This document shows positions 24,006-31,764 of a stretch of 38,430 bases of DNA, piece after piece; the first letter of the stretch is position 1, and each line of letters starts with the position of its first letter. Where the stretch lies: the NCBI GenBank assembly GCA_022791875.1, contig JAAVZX010000086.1, positions 1 through 38,430 of the forward strand. The letters are read 5' to 3'. The position numbers and the translations under genes were made by a program. Below the pieces are notes generated by a model. It did not search any database, was not told where the DNA came from, and was given only the letters and a program-made list of their open reading frames with translations. Source of the stretch: Oscillibacter sp. Lineage in GTDB: Bacteria; Bacillota; Clostridia; Oscillospirales; Oscillospiraceae.

Positions 24006-24416
24006 TTACAGGTAGCGCTGCATATCCTCGCTGAGGACGCTGGGGTTGGCGCTGATGGTGACGGTGAATTTGATCCCGTTCCGCTCCCCGAAGGAATCCA
24101 GCCAACGGATGAAGCCCTCGGTATCCTTGTCCACGTCCCGCCCCACGGTCTTGCACAGGTTGTCGATGAACATATGGGTGATATCGTAGTTCCCCGCGTA
24201 GAGCCCGCTGATGAAGCCGCGGTAGACCTCATAGCTGTTCAATTTATATTCGCTGGCTTCGATTAAGCGGATTTGGTAGTGGATATCGTGGGCCAGGCTG
24301 CTGTTTGCCTCGATGCAGATCACGTGACCCGGCTCATCCTTCGCCGCGTTGTCGATCAGTTCAATTAACTTTTTGGTTTTTCCGGAACCCTTCGTTCCCA
24401 TGATCAATCTGACCAT
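24006..24416 (-). CDS. Small P-loop NTPase-like protein
   Basis: 136 aa. Walker A GTKGSGKTKK at residues 7-16. A DNLCK at about 109 follows a hydrophobic run ITHMFID that could be a Walker B strand. The rest of a full AAA or helicase domain is absent, so it is a compact single-domain P-loop protein. Start ATG behind AAGGAG. It stands alone between two terminator-bearing gaps. Function unknown; proteins like this are recurrent in Clostridia, as I remember them, but I cannot name a family. Confidence 0.75.
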   Translation of the reverse strand: MVRLIMGTKGSGKTKKLIELIDNAAKDEPGHVICIEANSSLAHDIHYQIRLIEASEYKLNSYEVYRGFISGLYAGNYDITHMFIDNLCKTVGRDVDKDTEGFIRWLDSFGERNGIKFTVTISANPSVLSEDMQRYL

Positions 24417-24458
24417 AGTTTTTCACTCCTTGCACTTTTATTTTCCATTGGATAGGTA

Positions 24459-24474
24459 ATCCTGTTATCAGGAT
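24459..24474. promoter_or_regulatory. Short palindrome upstream of the P-loop gene
   Basis: ATCCTG-ttat-CAGGAT, about 45 nt before the ATG of the P-loop gene, where a regulator could sit. No matching promoter boxes are convincing. Confidence 0.35.
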
Positions 24475-24583
24475 AACACACTTCCAAAGAAAAAACAATC
24501 TGAAAAAACAAATTTGCCGTTTGTTAACAAAAAAATCCTCTACCGAGGGGTTCAGCCATGGTATGGCTGGTCCCACTCCACCC

Positions 24584-24624
24584 CCCGTTTTCTCTTTTTC
24601 TCCCGGAGAAAAAGAGAAAACGGG
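24584..24624. repeat. 41-nt perfect palindrome (20-bp arms)
   Basis: CCCGTTTTCTCTTTTTCTCC and its exact reverse complement flank a single central C. It resembles SL2 of the R elements (CTTTTTCTC) but is longer and has CCGG at its centre instead of CTCGAG. It probably belongs to a degenerate left half of R9. Positions 24626-24820 hold no gene or structure that I can recognise. Confidence 0.7.
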
Positions 24625-24820
24625 CCGTGGACGGTCCAAAAGAGAAAAAGACGTTTACGCGATTTGCTGCCGTGGTTGCTGTAGCCTGTACTCGCGTTTC
24701 GCGGGTGCCTGGGGTGTCGGTTTACGATGCTGATTTGGTCTGCTTCTATTATCCGCTGCCGCTCTGCGGTGCTTGTTGGCGGCTTGTGCGTTGTCCGTTT
24801 GGTGGACGCTGAAAAAATCC

Positions 24821-24975
24821 GTGGGGCCTTCCATGCTAATGGAAGGCCCCACTCGCTTGCGCTTCGTTACTGTGTGACAGGCTTTCGTGACTGCCAGGGT
24901 ATAGAGCGGATCTAAAGCTCTTTTTGGTTACTTTTTCTCTCGAGAAAAAGTGACCCGCCGGAGGCCCCCCGTAGG
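24821..24975 (+). repeat. Palindromic element R9, A-type half
   Basis: SL1 GTGGGGCCTTCCAT/ATGGAAGGCCCCAC (24821-24852), linker with GCTTCGTTACTGTGTGACAGG and CAGGGTATAGAGCGGATCTAAAGC, SL2 GTTACTTTTTCTC-tc-GAGAAAAAGTGAC (24927-24954), T-end 24955-24975. The T-end is 3 nt from the pgi stop. On the pgi transcript SL1 is followed by GGATTTTTTCAG. Confidence 0.85.
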
Positions 24976-24978
24976 CTC

Positions 24979-26310
24979 TTATTTGCCCAGCTTCGCTTCC
25001 AGCTCAGCCTTCCGGTCCTCATAACCCGGCTTGCCCAGCAGCGCGAACATGTTCTTCTTGTATGCTTCCACGCCCGGCTGGTCAAACGGGTTGACCTCCA
25101 GGAGGTAGCCGGAGAGGCCGCAGGAATACTCGAAGAAGTAGATCAGCTCGCCGAGAGCCTCCGCGTTCTTGCCGCCCGCTTCCACAATCAGATTCGGCAC
25201 GCCGCCCTCGATGTGGGCCAGGAGGGTGCCCTCCATGGCCTTCTCGCGGATGTAGTCCATGCTCTCGCCGGCCAGGAAGTTCAGGCCGTCGCCGTCGTCC
25301 TCGTCCTTGGGGACGTAGAGCTGGTTGTCAGACGCGCCCAGGCGCACCACCGTCTCGAAAATATTCCGGGTGCCGTCCTGCATATACTGGCCCATGGAGT
25401 GCAGATCCGCTGTGAACTCCACGCTGGCAGGGAACAGGCCCTTCTTGTCCTTGCCCTCGCTCTCGCCGAAGAGCTGCTTCCACCACTCCAGCATGAAGCG
25501 GAACGCGGGGTCGTAGCAGGCCAGAACTTCGATGGGATAGCCCGCCTTGTACAGAGCAAAACGAGCTGCGGCGTACTTCCAGGAGGGGCAGTCATAGGTG
25601 CCCTTCTCGCAGACTTCCATCATCTTGGCCGCGCCGCCCATGAGGGCGTCAATGTCGATGCCCGCCACGGCGATGGGGAGCAGGCCCACGGCGGTGAGCA
25701 CGGAGTAGCGTCCGCCCACGTTGTCGGGCACCACGAAGGTCTCCCAGCCCTCGGCGGTGGCCAGGGATTTCAGCGCGCCCCGGGCCTTGTCGGTGGTGGC
25801 GAAGATGCGCTCCTTCGCGCCCTCCTTGCCGTAGCGCTTCTCCAGCTCGGCGCGGAAGAAGCGGAAGGCCACGGCGGGCTCGGTGGTGGTGCCGGACTTG
25901 GAGATAACGTTCACGGAGAAGTCCACGCCCTCCAGAAGGTCCAAAACCTCCTTCATGGCGTCGGCAGACAGGCCGTTGCCCATGAAGTAGACGTTGGGAG
26001 TATCCTTCTTCTTGAGGTTGTAGTTGGGGGAGCACAGGCAGTCCACAACGCCTCTGGCGCCCAGGTAGGAGCCGCCGATGCCGATGACCACCAGGGCCTG
26101 AGAATTGCCCTGAATCTTCTTGGCCGCGGCCTTGATGCGGGCGAACTCGTCCTTGTCGTAGTCACGGGGCAGGTGGACCCAGCCGGTGAAGTCGCTGCCC
26201 AGTCCGGAGGCGTTCTGCAGCTTTTCCTGGGCGTCCTTCAGGCCGGGAGCCAGCTCCTCCTCGTAGGGCTTGAGAAACTTCTCCATCTGAAACACTTTTA
26301 CATCCAACAT
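24979..26310 (-). CDS. pgi: Glucose-6-phosphate isomerase
   Basis: 443 aa, the shorter Firmicute form. Glucose 6-phosphate to fructose 6-phosphate. [51 protein letters not shown] and [17 protein letters not shown] are family signatures with the catalytic Glu in the last; the [19 protein letters not shown] tail holds the catalytic Lys. The ATG at 26310 is preceded by AAAGGA. Longer in-frame upstream sequence has no homology. Own promoter and R9 as terminator make it monocistronic. Confidence 0.96.
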   Translation of the reverse strand: MLDVKVFQMEKFLKPYEEELAPGLKDAQEKLQNASGLGSDFTGWVHLPRDYDKDEFARIKAAAKKIQGNSQALVVIGIGGSYLGARGVVDCLCSPNYNLKKKDTPNVYFMGNGLSADAMKEVLDLLEGVDFSVNVISKSGTTTEPAVAFRFFRAELEKRYGKEGAKERIFATTDKARGALKSLATAEGWETFVVPDNVGGRYSVLTAVGLLPIAVAGIDIDALMGGAAKMMEVCEKGTYDCPSWKYAAARFALYKAGYPIEVLACYDPAFRFMLEWWKQLFGESEGKDKKGLFPASVEFTADLHSMGQYMQDGTRNIFETVVRLGASDNQLYVPKDEDDGDGLNFLAGESMDYIREKAMEGTLLAHIEGGVPNLIVEAGGKNAEALGELIYFFEYSCGLSGYLLEVNPFDQPGVEAYKKNMFALLGKPGYEDRKAELEAKLGK

Positions 26311-26401
26311 GATTCCATCGTCCTTTCTTTGGTTGTAGAGACGGCGGGCCCACGGATTTTTCCGCGTTTTCCCGGAACCCGCCGATTCTATCTTTCCAAC
26401 A

Positions 26402-26430
26402 AGTATACCAGTATTTCCCGTCGCTTGCAA
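26402..26430 (-). promoter_or_regulatory. pgi promoter with structured leader
   Basis: Minus strand TTGCAA (26430-26425), 17-bp spacer, TATACT (26407-26402). The leader contains CGGCGGG...CCCGCCG (7-bp stem around an inner CGCGGAAAAATCCGTG hairpin) but no T-run. Confidence 0.75.
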
Positions 26431-26476
26431 GAGAAAAGCACCAAAGGGGCCTCCAAAAGCTCCGGCGGGATTTGGT

Positions 26477-27607
26477 TCAATCCGCCAAAAATGCGGTCCG
26501 CAGGACCCGCAGAAGCATCTGGCTATAGGTGACGCGGGGCACGGACTCCCCCGCCAGAATAGGAATTTCCGCCACGACTTCATCCCCGGAGGTGACGGTG
26601 AGGGTCCCCAGGGCGTCCCCCGGCGCCACCGGCGCGTCCACGGACTCCGCCAGGGCCACGGACTGTGCGAGGTTCCCTGCCTTGGCCTTTTCCAGCAGCA
26701 GCGCACCGCCCTCGGCCAGGACGGGCTGCACCGTGGCCTGGCTTCCCAGGGTCACGGGGACGGGAGGCAGGGGCGCGTCCAGGGCGATTTTCCGCAGGGC
26801 GTAACTGGAGAAGCCATAGGAGAGGAGGGCCTTGGCGTCCTCAAAGCGCTGGTTGGAGCTGGCGTCCTTCATGATGACGGCGATGAGTTCCATGCCGTCC
26901 CGCTCGGCGGTGCCGGAGAGGCAGTAGAGGGCGCTGGCGGTGAAGCCGGTTTTCAGGCCCGTGGCCCCGTCGAAGAAGCGGACCAGGCGGTTCGTGTTCA
27001 CCAGCTGGGACTCGCCGCCCCGGAGGGAATCCATCCAGATGGTAGTGTACTGGCGGATGTCCGGGTGGTTCAGGATCAGCTCCCGGCTCATGAGGGCGAT
27101 GTCGTGGGCGGAGGTGACGTGGCCCGCCACGGGGAGGCCGGTGGCGTTCTTGAAGGTCGTGTCGTTCATCCCCAGCTCCCTGGCGCGGGCGTTCATGCGC
27201 TCGACGAAAGCGTCCTCACTCCCGGCCAGGTGCTCCCCCAGGGCCACGGCGCAGTCGTTGGCGGAGACGACGCACACGGCCTTGATCATGTCGCTGACGG
27301 ACATCTGCTCGTTCTCCTTGAGCCAGATCTGGGACCCGCCCATGGAGCAGGCGTGGGCGGAGGCGGTGACCATGTCGTCGTAGGCCAGCTGCCCGCTGTC
27401 GACGGCCTCCATGGTGAGGAGCAGGGTCATAATCTTGGTGACGCTGGCGGGCTCCAGGACGGCGTGTTCATCCTTGGCGAACAGGATGGTCCCGGTTTCC
27501 TTCTCCATCAGCAGGGCCGACGGCGCGGCGACTTCCACGGCGGAAGCGGCGGGCAGGGTCCCCAGGACCAGCAGCAGGGCGCAGAAAAGCGCAGATAATT
27601 TTCGCAT
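26477..27607 (-). CDS. D-alanyl-D-alanine carboxypeptidase (DacF/PBP5 type)
   Basis: 376 aa. Signal peptide (about 1-23, cut after ASA). The three active-site motifs of serine DD-peptidases are present: SVTK 55-58 (nucleophile Ser55), SAN 115-117, KTG 219-221. A C-terminal PBP5-associated beta domain follows (about 280-376). It trims the terminal D-Ala of cell-wall stem peptides outside the membrane. Closest family by layout is dacF of spore formers, but dacA/dacB are not excluded. It lies 24 nt after the small membrane protein gene. Confidence 0.92.
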   Translation of the reverse strand: MRKLSALFCALLLVLGTLPAASAVEVAAPSALLMEKETGTILFAKDEHAVLEPASVTKIMTLLLTMEAVDSGQLAYDDMVTASAHACSMGGSQIWLKENEQMSVSDMIKAVCVVSANDCAVALGEHLAGSEDAFVERMNARARELGMNDTTFKNATGLPVAGHVTSAHDIALMSRELILNHPDIRQYTTIWMDSLRGGESQLVNTNRLVRFFDGATGLKTGFTASALYCLSGTAERDGMELIAVIMKDASSNQRFEDAKALLSYGFSSYALRKIALDAPLPPVPVTLGSQATVQPVLAEGGALLLEKAKAGNLAQSVALAESVDAPVAPGDALGTLTVTSGDEVVAEIPILAGESVPRVTYSQMLLRVLRTAFLAD

Positions 27608-27631
27608 AGCAAATCCCCCTTCGCCCGTAGC

Positions 27632-27832
27632 CTATGCGGGGCGGGGGACATTCATGACAAGCAGAAGCCAGGCCGCGGTCAGAAGGAAGCGGACGGGGCC
27701 GTTGGGAAGCAGCGCCGGGAGAATGAGGGCGGGGACGTACCCCGGCAGAGCCATGGAGAGCGCCGTGAACAGGATTGTCCCCAGCATCTGCGTAAAAAGC
27801 CCCCGTTTTGCCCAATCAAACATCCTCTTCAC
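27632..27832 (-). CDS. Small membrane protein, 66 aa, upstream of the DacF-type gene
   Basis: After MKRMFDWAKRG it has two hydrophobic segments (about 16-33 and 44-62) and ends NVPRPA. A strong RBS (AGGAGGGTGAAGAGG) and a near-consensus promoter make it credible. It is the first gene of a two-gene unit with the carboxypeptidase; I do not recognise a family. A role linked to the carboxypeptidase is inference from the operon. Confidence 0.75.
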   Translation of the reverse strand: MKRMFDWAKRGLFTQMLGTILFTALSMALPGYVPALILPALLPNGPVRFLLTAAWLLLVMNVPRPA

Positions 27833-27862
27833 CCTCCTGTAAAAAATCTGACGGTGAAGTTA

Positions 27863-27898
27863 AGTATAACGGCAAGATTGCAACGTGTCAAGTTGCAA
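27863..27898 (-). promoter_or_regulatory. Promoter of the DacF-type operon overlapped by a dyad
   Basis: Minus strand TTGACA (27891-27886), 17-bp spacer, TATACT (27868-27863). TTGCAAC and GTTGCAA (27878-27898) flank the -35 box as a perfect 7-bp inverted repeat, a likely operator. The divergent XRE gene begins 66 nt away. Confidence 0.75.
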
Positions 27899-27964
27899 AT
27901 TTCACAAAACAGGTTATCGTAAATCCGCCGCGCCCCGGATACAATAGGAGGCAGGGGTGAAAAG

Positions 27965-28192
27965 ATGGAGAACCGGCAGAGGGAGCGCTACAGAAACCTG
28001 GGGCTGAATATCGCGTACTACCGCAAACTGCGGGGCTTTTCGCAGGAAAAGCTGGCGGAGCAGGTGAACATCAGCCGCACGCATATGAGCCGCATCGAAA
28101 CCGCCGACTGCGCCGTGTCGCTGGACGTGGTGTTCAATCTCGCGGACGCGCTGGCGGTGGAGCCGTATAAGCTCTTTCAAAATAAAGAGTGA
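27965..28192 (+). CDS. XRE/Cro-type HTH regulator, 75 aa
   Basis: HTH of about residues 13-44: LNIAYYRKLRGFSQEKLAEQ and VNISRTHMSRIE; the tail FNLADALAVEPYKLFQ is the usual XRE end. It starts behind GGAGGCAGGGG. It stands opposite the membrane protein-dacF unit and immediately before the toxin-like locus. It could bind the TTGCAAC dyad in the shared gap. An inverted GAGGCC/GGCCTC at its end is a weak terminator. Confidence 0.85.
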   Translation: MENRQRERYRNLGLNIAYYRKLRGFSQEKLAEQVNISRTHMSRIETADCAVSLDVVFNLADALAVEPYKLFQNKE

Positions 28193-28221
28193 GGCCGGGG
28201 GCGGAATTGGCCTCCTGCCTC

Positions 28222-28250
28222 TTGACAATCTGACGATATTAGCGTATTCT
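28222..28250 (+). promoter_or_regulatory. Promoter of the antisense RNA in the toxin-like locus
   Basis: TTGACA (28222-28227), 17-bp spacer, TATTCT (28245-28250). It fires rightward across the small ORF's antisense strand; no rightward coding sequence follows. Confidence 0.75.
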
Positions 28251-28341
28251 ATACATAGAAGGGCATAGAAGAACGCTGTTACGACGGCCGGCCCAAAACT
28301 ATCCTAACCGAAGGTTAGCCGCTCGGGTCGCTTCCAGACGG

Positions 28342-28428
28342 CTAGCAAACTTCCGTGGTAAGGACGTACAGCGCAATGGCCGTACAAACCAGAAACCGAA
28401 TTACCTGGTAAATCCTCTTTTTCCACAT
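28342..28428 (-). CDS. 28-aa hydrophobic peptide, candidate type I toxin
   Basis: It starts MWKKRIYQVIRFL, continues with a hydrophobic stretch (VCTAIALYVL) and ends TTEVC. One basic N-terminus plus one transmembrane helix is the typical shape of type I toxins (for example Fst, TxpA, TisB), though I see no specific match. RBS is excellent (GGGGGAGGTGG, then TGTTG before ATG). A near-consensus promoter lies upstream with a leader of about 76 nt, and a strong promoter fires the opposite way. Too short for usual gene finding. It could instead be a leader peptide, but no gene follows on its strand. Confidence 0.55.
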   Translation of the reverse strand: MWKKRIYQVIRFLVCTAIALYVLTTEVC

Positions 28429-28510
28429 CAACACCACCTCCCCCATTCGGTATTAGGGGTTCAATCGGTGGGTCAACCGCCTATTATGTAACAGCGCTCT
28501 TCTGCCTTTT

Positions 28511-28539
28511 ATAATAACACCTGTGCCAACGTTTGTCAA
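28511..28539 (-). promoter_or_regulatory. Promoter of the toxin-like mRNA
   Basis: Minus strand TTGACA (28539-28534), 17-bp spacer, TATTAT (28516-28511). The transcript would start AGGCAGAAGAGCGCTGTTAC, almost the same as the 5' end of the opposing RNA. Confidence 0.75.
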
Positions 28540-28542
28540 TTT

Positions 28543-28570
28543 CCGCCGTTCTTCGCGGCGGGATTTTTTT
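28543..28570 (+). terminator. Terminator of the antisense RNA
   Basis: CCGCCG-ttcttcg-CGGCGG followed by GATTTTTTT. No rightward gene other than the presumed RNA ends here. Confidence 0.8.
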
Positions 28571-28583
28571 GCGTCCAATTCAC

Positions 28584-28620
28584 GCAAAAAGCCGCCCCGT
28601 CCAAAGCTGAACGGGGCGGC
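28584..28620 (-). terminator. Terminator of the FMN oxidoreductase gene
   Basis: Minus strand GCCGCCCCGT and ACGGGGCGGC (10-bp perfect stem, 10-nt loop) followed by TTTTTGCGTG, 9 nt after the stop codon. Confidence 0.92.
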
Positions 28621-28629
28621 TGTGCTGTC

Positions 28630-29649
28630 TCAATATCCAAAAATCATATCCCGCCGGATCTCCGACAGACTGTGTGCGCCGCACATGGCCATGGTGTCCG
28701 CAAGCTCCGCTTTCAGCTTGTCCACGTACACCTTCACGCCCTCCGCGCCGCCGCCGTAGACCATGTTCACGAAGGGCCTGCCGATCAGCACGCCGTCCGC
28801 GCCCAGGGCCAGGGCCTTGAACACGTCCATGCCGCTGCGGATGCCGCCGTCCACCAGGATCGTCAGCTTCCCGCCCACCGCGTCCACGATTCCGGGCAGA
28901 ACCTCCGCCGTGGACGGGCACTGGTCCAGAACGCGGCCCCCGTGGTTGCTCACTACGATGCCCGCCGCGCCGGAGTCCAGGGCCTTTTTCGCGCCGCTGA
29001 CCGTCATGATGCCTTTCAGGATGAAGGGGACCTCCGCCATGGCGGCGATTTCCCGCAGTTCCTCCACCGTCTTGCTCCCCGCCGGGGGCTGGAGGTTCTT
29101 CAGGAAGGGGAGGCCCGCCGCGTCTATGTCCATCGCAATGGCGAAGGGCTTCGACGCCTTTACCAGCTCCATCTTCTCCCGGATCGTTTCCATGTTCCAC
29201 GGCTTGATGGTGGGCACGCCCTGCCCGCCGCAGGACCCGATGACCTCCGCCGCGCCCTTCATTACCGCGTAGTCCACGCCGTCGCCGGTGAAGGCCGCGA
29301 TGCCCGCCGCCGCGCAGGCGGGGACCAGGATGTCATTGTAGGCCAGGTCGTCGTACTTATCCCCGTAGTGGAGCTTCACCGCCCCCACCGGGGCCGCGAA
29401 CACCGGGAGGTCCAGCTTCCGTCCGAGAAGCACCGCGGAGGTGTCCACGGGCTTGTTCTCGCAGATGGTGTCCATGTTCACGCACAGCTCCTGCCACTTC
29501 TGGTAGTTGCGGATGAAGGTGGTGCCGATGCCCTTCGCGCCGGGGCCGGGAACCGTGTTCCGGCACCCCAGGCCGTTGCAGGTGGGGCAGGATTTGCAGT
29601 AGGGGCCCATACACGTCCGGGCCTTTTCCAGGATTTCCTGATAGGTCAT
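28630..29649 (-). CDS. FMN-dependent alpha-hydroxy-acid oxidizing protein
   Basis: 339 aa. TIM-barrel flavoprotein of the lactate oxidase/glycolate oxidase family: FILKGIMTV (Lys of FMN site), VVSNHGGRVLDQCPST (active-site His/Arg block), ILVDGGIRSGMDVFKALALGADGVLIGRPF. The N-terminus has an unusual cluster CMGPYCKSCPTCNGLGC (about residues 13-29) able to bind metal or an Fe-S centre. The ATG at 29649 follows GGAGGGAGA. The substrate is unknown; the Cys cluster separates it from classical lactate oxidases. Confidence 0.9.
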   Translation of the reverse strand: MTYQEILEKARTCMGPYCKSCPTCNGLGCRNTVPGPGAKGIGTTFIRNYQKWQELCVNMDTICENKPVDTSAVLLGRKLDLPVFAAPVGAVKLHYGDKYDDLAYNDILVPACAAAGIAAFTGDGVDYAVMKGAAEVIGSCGGQGVPTIKPWNMETIREKMELVKASKPFAIAMDIDAAGLPFLKNLQPPAGSKTVEELREIAAMAEVPFILKGIMTVSGAKKALDSGAAGIVVSNHGGRVLDQCPSTAEVLPGIVDAVGGKLTILVDGGIRSGMDVFKALALGADGVLIGRPFVNMVYGGGAEGVKVYVDKLKAELADTMAMCGAHSLSEIRRDMIFGY

Positions 29650-29808
29650 ATCTGTCTCCCTCCATAATCTGCCGGCTTCGCCGGGTTTTTCCGTCCCTAT
29701 TGTACCGTGAACGGCGGAAAAATGCAAGCCCTTCACCCTTTTCCCGGTTCCGTCATAGGATGTTTCGGATGTGTCTTTCGTGAGGCGCGTCCTGAAAGGA
29801 GGCATTCT

Positions 29809-30546
29809 ATGTCTATGCCCAGTTTCCCCGTGCCCATGCCCGTTATCGGACGGGAGGACGCGGTGAATCAGCTTCTGTCCTCCGCCGCCCTGGCGGAGCT
29901 CAGCATCAGCCATATCCTCAATGCCGGAGGAGAGGCGCTGCAATACATCTTGGGGACCCTGGCGGACCAGGGGGGCTCTTCCGCCTCCGCCAGCGAAGTC
30001 CTGGCCGTCGGCGAAACCGCCCGGGAACTGCTGGACTCCGCCGCGGAGAACCGGTTTCTTCTCAACGAAAAGCTGCGGGAGATTCTCTCCGTGTCCACGC
30101 CGGAGGCCGAAGAACCCTCCGTTCCTGTAGAACCCAAAACAGGCTTGCGCTCGGCCTATGCCGCCAACACCAGAGGAACTATCTTGGTCGTGACCCTCAC
30201 AGGCGTCAGCCTCCCCCTGCCGGACGGCGGACTGTTTTCCGATGGGATTACGCTCAGTAAGGACAAAACGACGTTCACGCTATCAGAGGCGGGACGCTAT
30301 CTGATTTCCTACGAGGTGAACACCACGTCGGCACTGAACAGCGGCGTACGGCTGCTGGTGAACGAGGCCCCGTTGATGCTCTCCACCATCGCGCCCATGA
30401 GGCCGACGCGGCATTTCTCCAACCAGGTGCAGACGGAACTGCCTGCGGGGACTACGCTGGCACTGCAAATGTTCGGCGAGGTGGCCTCTACGGCGCTGAT
30501 GCCCGGCGGGACGGGGGCAGCAGTGTCTATTGTGCGGCTGAGCTGA
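29809..30546 (+). CDS. BclA C-terminal-domain protein, probable spore-surface protein
   Basis: 245 aa. The C-terminal ~130 residues (from about TRGTILVVTLTGVSLPLPDG) resemble the TNF-like BclA_C domain of exosporium glycoproteins. The N-terminal segment ALAELSISHILNAGGEALQYI resembles the SIALEEAxLAHILNAEGEKxQ element of clostridial spore proteins. There is no collagen-like GXX region between them, only a linker (EAEEPSVPVEPKTG). Start ATG 29809 behind AAAGGAGG. Spore-surface location is inference. Confidence 0.75.
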   Translation: MSMPSFPVPMPVIGREDAVNQLLSSAALAELSISHILNAGGEALQYILGTLADQGGSSASASEVLAVGETARELLDSAAENRFLLNEKLREILSVSTPEAEEPSVPVEPKTGLRSAYAANTRGTILVVTLTGVSLPLPDGGLFSDGITLSKDKTTFTLSEAGRYLISYEVNTTSALNSGVRLLVNEAPLMLSTIAPMRPTRHFSNQVQTELPAGTTLALQMFGEVASTALMPGGTGAAVSIVRLS

Positions 30547-30551
30547 GGAAC

Positions 30552-30889
30552 GCGGGGGGGGGCCTCCGGCGGCTTCCTTTTCTCGAGAGAAAAGGAAGCG
30601 AAAAGAGCTTTAACTCGACGCGAATCTGGTGGGCGTTAGGGCTTTCCGCACGGTAACGCGAGAGCTGCGTAAGTGGTCCTTACCTCGGAGCGAGGTAAGG
30701 ACCACGGGATTTTTTTACGTTCTAACAAAGAAAATCTGTGGGGCATACCGGACCGGTATGCCCCACTCGCTTACGCTTCGTTACCGTGTGACAGGCTATA
30801 ACAACCTCCAGGGTATAGAGCGGATCTAAAGCTCTTTTTGGTTACTTTTTCTCTCGAGAAAAAGTGACCCGCCGGAGGCCCCCCGTAGG
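30552..30889. repeat. Palindromic element R10, complete (two A-type halves)
   Basis: Left: T-end, SL2 CTTCCTTTTCTC-ga-GAGAAAAGGAAG (30573-30598), SL1 with 15-bp arms GTGGTCCTTACCTCG/CGAGGTAAGGACCAC (30673-30705) followed by GGGATTTTTTTACG. Right, mirrored: SL1 GTGGGGCATACCGG/CCGGTATGCCCCAC (30738-30766), preceded on the plus strand by CAAAGAAAATCT so that the udk transcript reads SL1 then AGATTTTCTTTG; SL2 at 30841-30868; T-end to 30889. It separates the convergent BclA-like and udk genes and offers a terminator to each. Confidence 0.88.
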
Positions 30890-30901
30890 CAGGCACCACG
30901 A

Positions 30902-31522
30902 TCACTCCCCCGAGTCGATGTGGTTCTGGATTCTCTGCATGATCATTTCGAGGGCCACCAGGTTGTGGCCGCCTTCGAGGACGATGATGTCGGCGTATTT
31001 GCGGGAGGGTTCCACGTATTGTTCGTGCATGGGTTTTACGGTGGTCAGGTACTGGGTGACGACGGAGCGGAGGGTTCGGCCGCGTTCCTCTACGTCGCGG
31101 AGGGCGCGGCGGAGGATGCGGGTGTCGGCGTCGGTTTCTACGAAAATTTTGATGTCGAACAGGTCGCGGAGGGCCTCGTCCTGGAAAATCAGGATTCCTT
31201 CTACTATCAGAACTTTTGCCGGGTGGATTTCTACCGTTTCGTCCGTGCGGTTGTGGTCCACGTAGGAATACACCGGACAGTGAATAGACTGGCCGGCTTT
31301 GAGCTGCCTCAAGTGCTCTACCAGCAGATGGGTGTCGAAGGCGTCCGGGTGGTCGTAGTTCTGGCGGGCGCGCTCCTCGTAGGTCTTGCCGGTCTGACGT
31401 TTGTAGTAGCTGTCGTGGCTGATCACGGCCACACTGTTTTTGAAATGGTCTTTCAGGTGCTGGGTCAGCGTCGTCTTGCCCGAACCGCTGCCTCCGGCAA
31501 TGCCAATTAACATCGTTTCCAT
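30902..31522 (-). CDS. udk: Uridine kinase
   Basis: 206 aa. Phosphorylates uridine and cytidine to UMP and CMP. P-loop GGSGSGKTTL (about 10-19), SHDSYYKRQTGKTYEERARQNYDHPDAFD (nucleoside-binding region, about 35-63), and the lid DADTRILRRALRDVEERGRT. Family length. Start ATG behind GGGAGGG; the ATG three codons later is an alternative. R10 gives its 3' end. Confidence 0.94.
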   Translation of the reverse strand: METMLIGIAGGSGSGKTTLTQHLKDHFKNSVAVISHDSYYKRQTGKTYEERARQNYDHPDAFDTHLLVEHLRQLKAGQSIHCPVYSYVDHNRTDETVEIHPAKVLIVEGILIFQDEALRDLFDIKIFVETDADTRILRRALRDVEERGRTLRSVVTQYLTTVKPMHEQYVEPSRKYADIIVLEGGHNLVALEMIMQRIQNHIDSGE

Positions 31523-31571
31523 AGCCCTGTTCCCTCCCCGTAATCTCTTCCAAAATCCGGACTTCCCTTTT

Positions 31572-31599
31572 ATTATAAGGAATGCGGAGGAAAATGCAA
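31572..31599 (-). promoter_or_regulatory. udk promoter
   Basis: Minus strand TTGCAT (31599-31594), 16-bp spacer, TATAAT (31577-31572). Confidence 0.7.
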
Positions 31600-31652
31600 G
31601 AGGCGGAGAGGCGAGAAGCGTCGGAGTTTACAAAAAATTGACGGATCTGTAC

Positions 31653-31681
31653 TTGACGGCGGCGAAAAAAGTCGATATGAT
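31653..31681 (+). promoter_or_regulatory. Promoter of the SH3-domain gene
   Basis: TTGACG (31653-31658), 17-bp spacer, TATGAT (31676-31681). Divergent from the udk promoter. Confidence 0.65.
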
Positions 31682-31764
31682 GATATCTGTGTTATTTTGA
31701 CTCTGACAGCGGCGCCGCCGCCCCCGGCGGGCCGGTTACGATTTGACTTGGGAGGTCCGTTCCT

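Larger units (their letters stand above)
28256..28570 (+). ncRNA. Candidate antisense RNA (type I antitoxin)
   Basis: The expected transcript runs from about 28256 to the terminator at 28543-28570 and is fully complementary to the small ORF and its leader on the other strand. Its ends can pair: 28262-28282 (GGCATAGAAGAACGC and on to TTAC) with 28488-28506 (GTAACAGCGCTCTTCTGCC), with one mismatch and a 2-nt bulge, giving a panhandle. Hairpin CTAACC-gaa-GGTTAG lies at 28304-28318. The exact ends are inferred. Confidence 0.5.

Noticed and set aside
24626..24820. Possible short gene or RNA between the 41-nt palindrome and R9
   Set aside because: No RBS-start combination, promoter or stable fold stood out. 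Treated as unexplained spacer.
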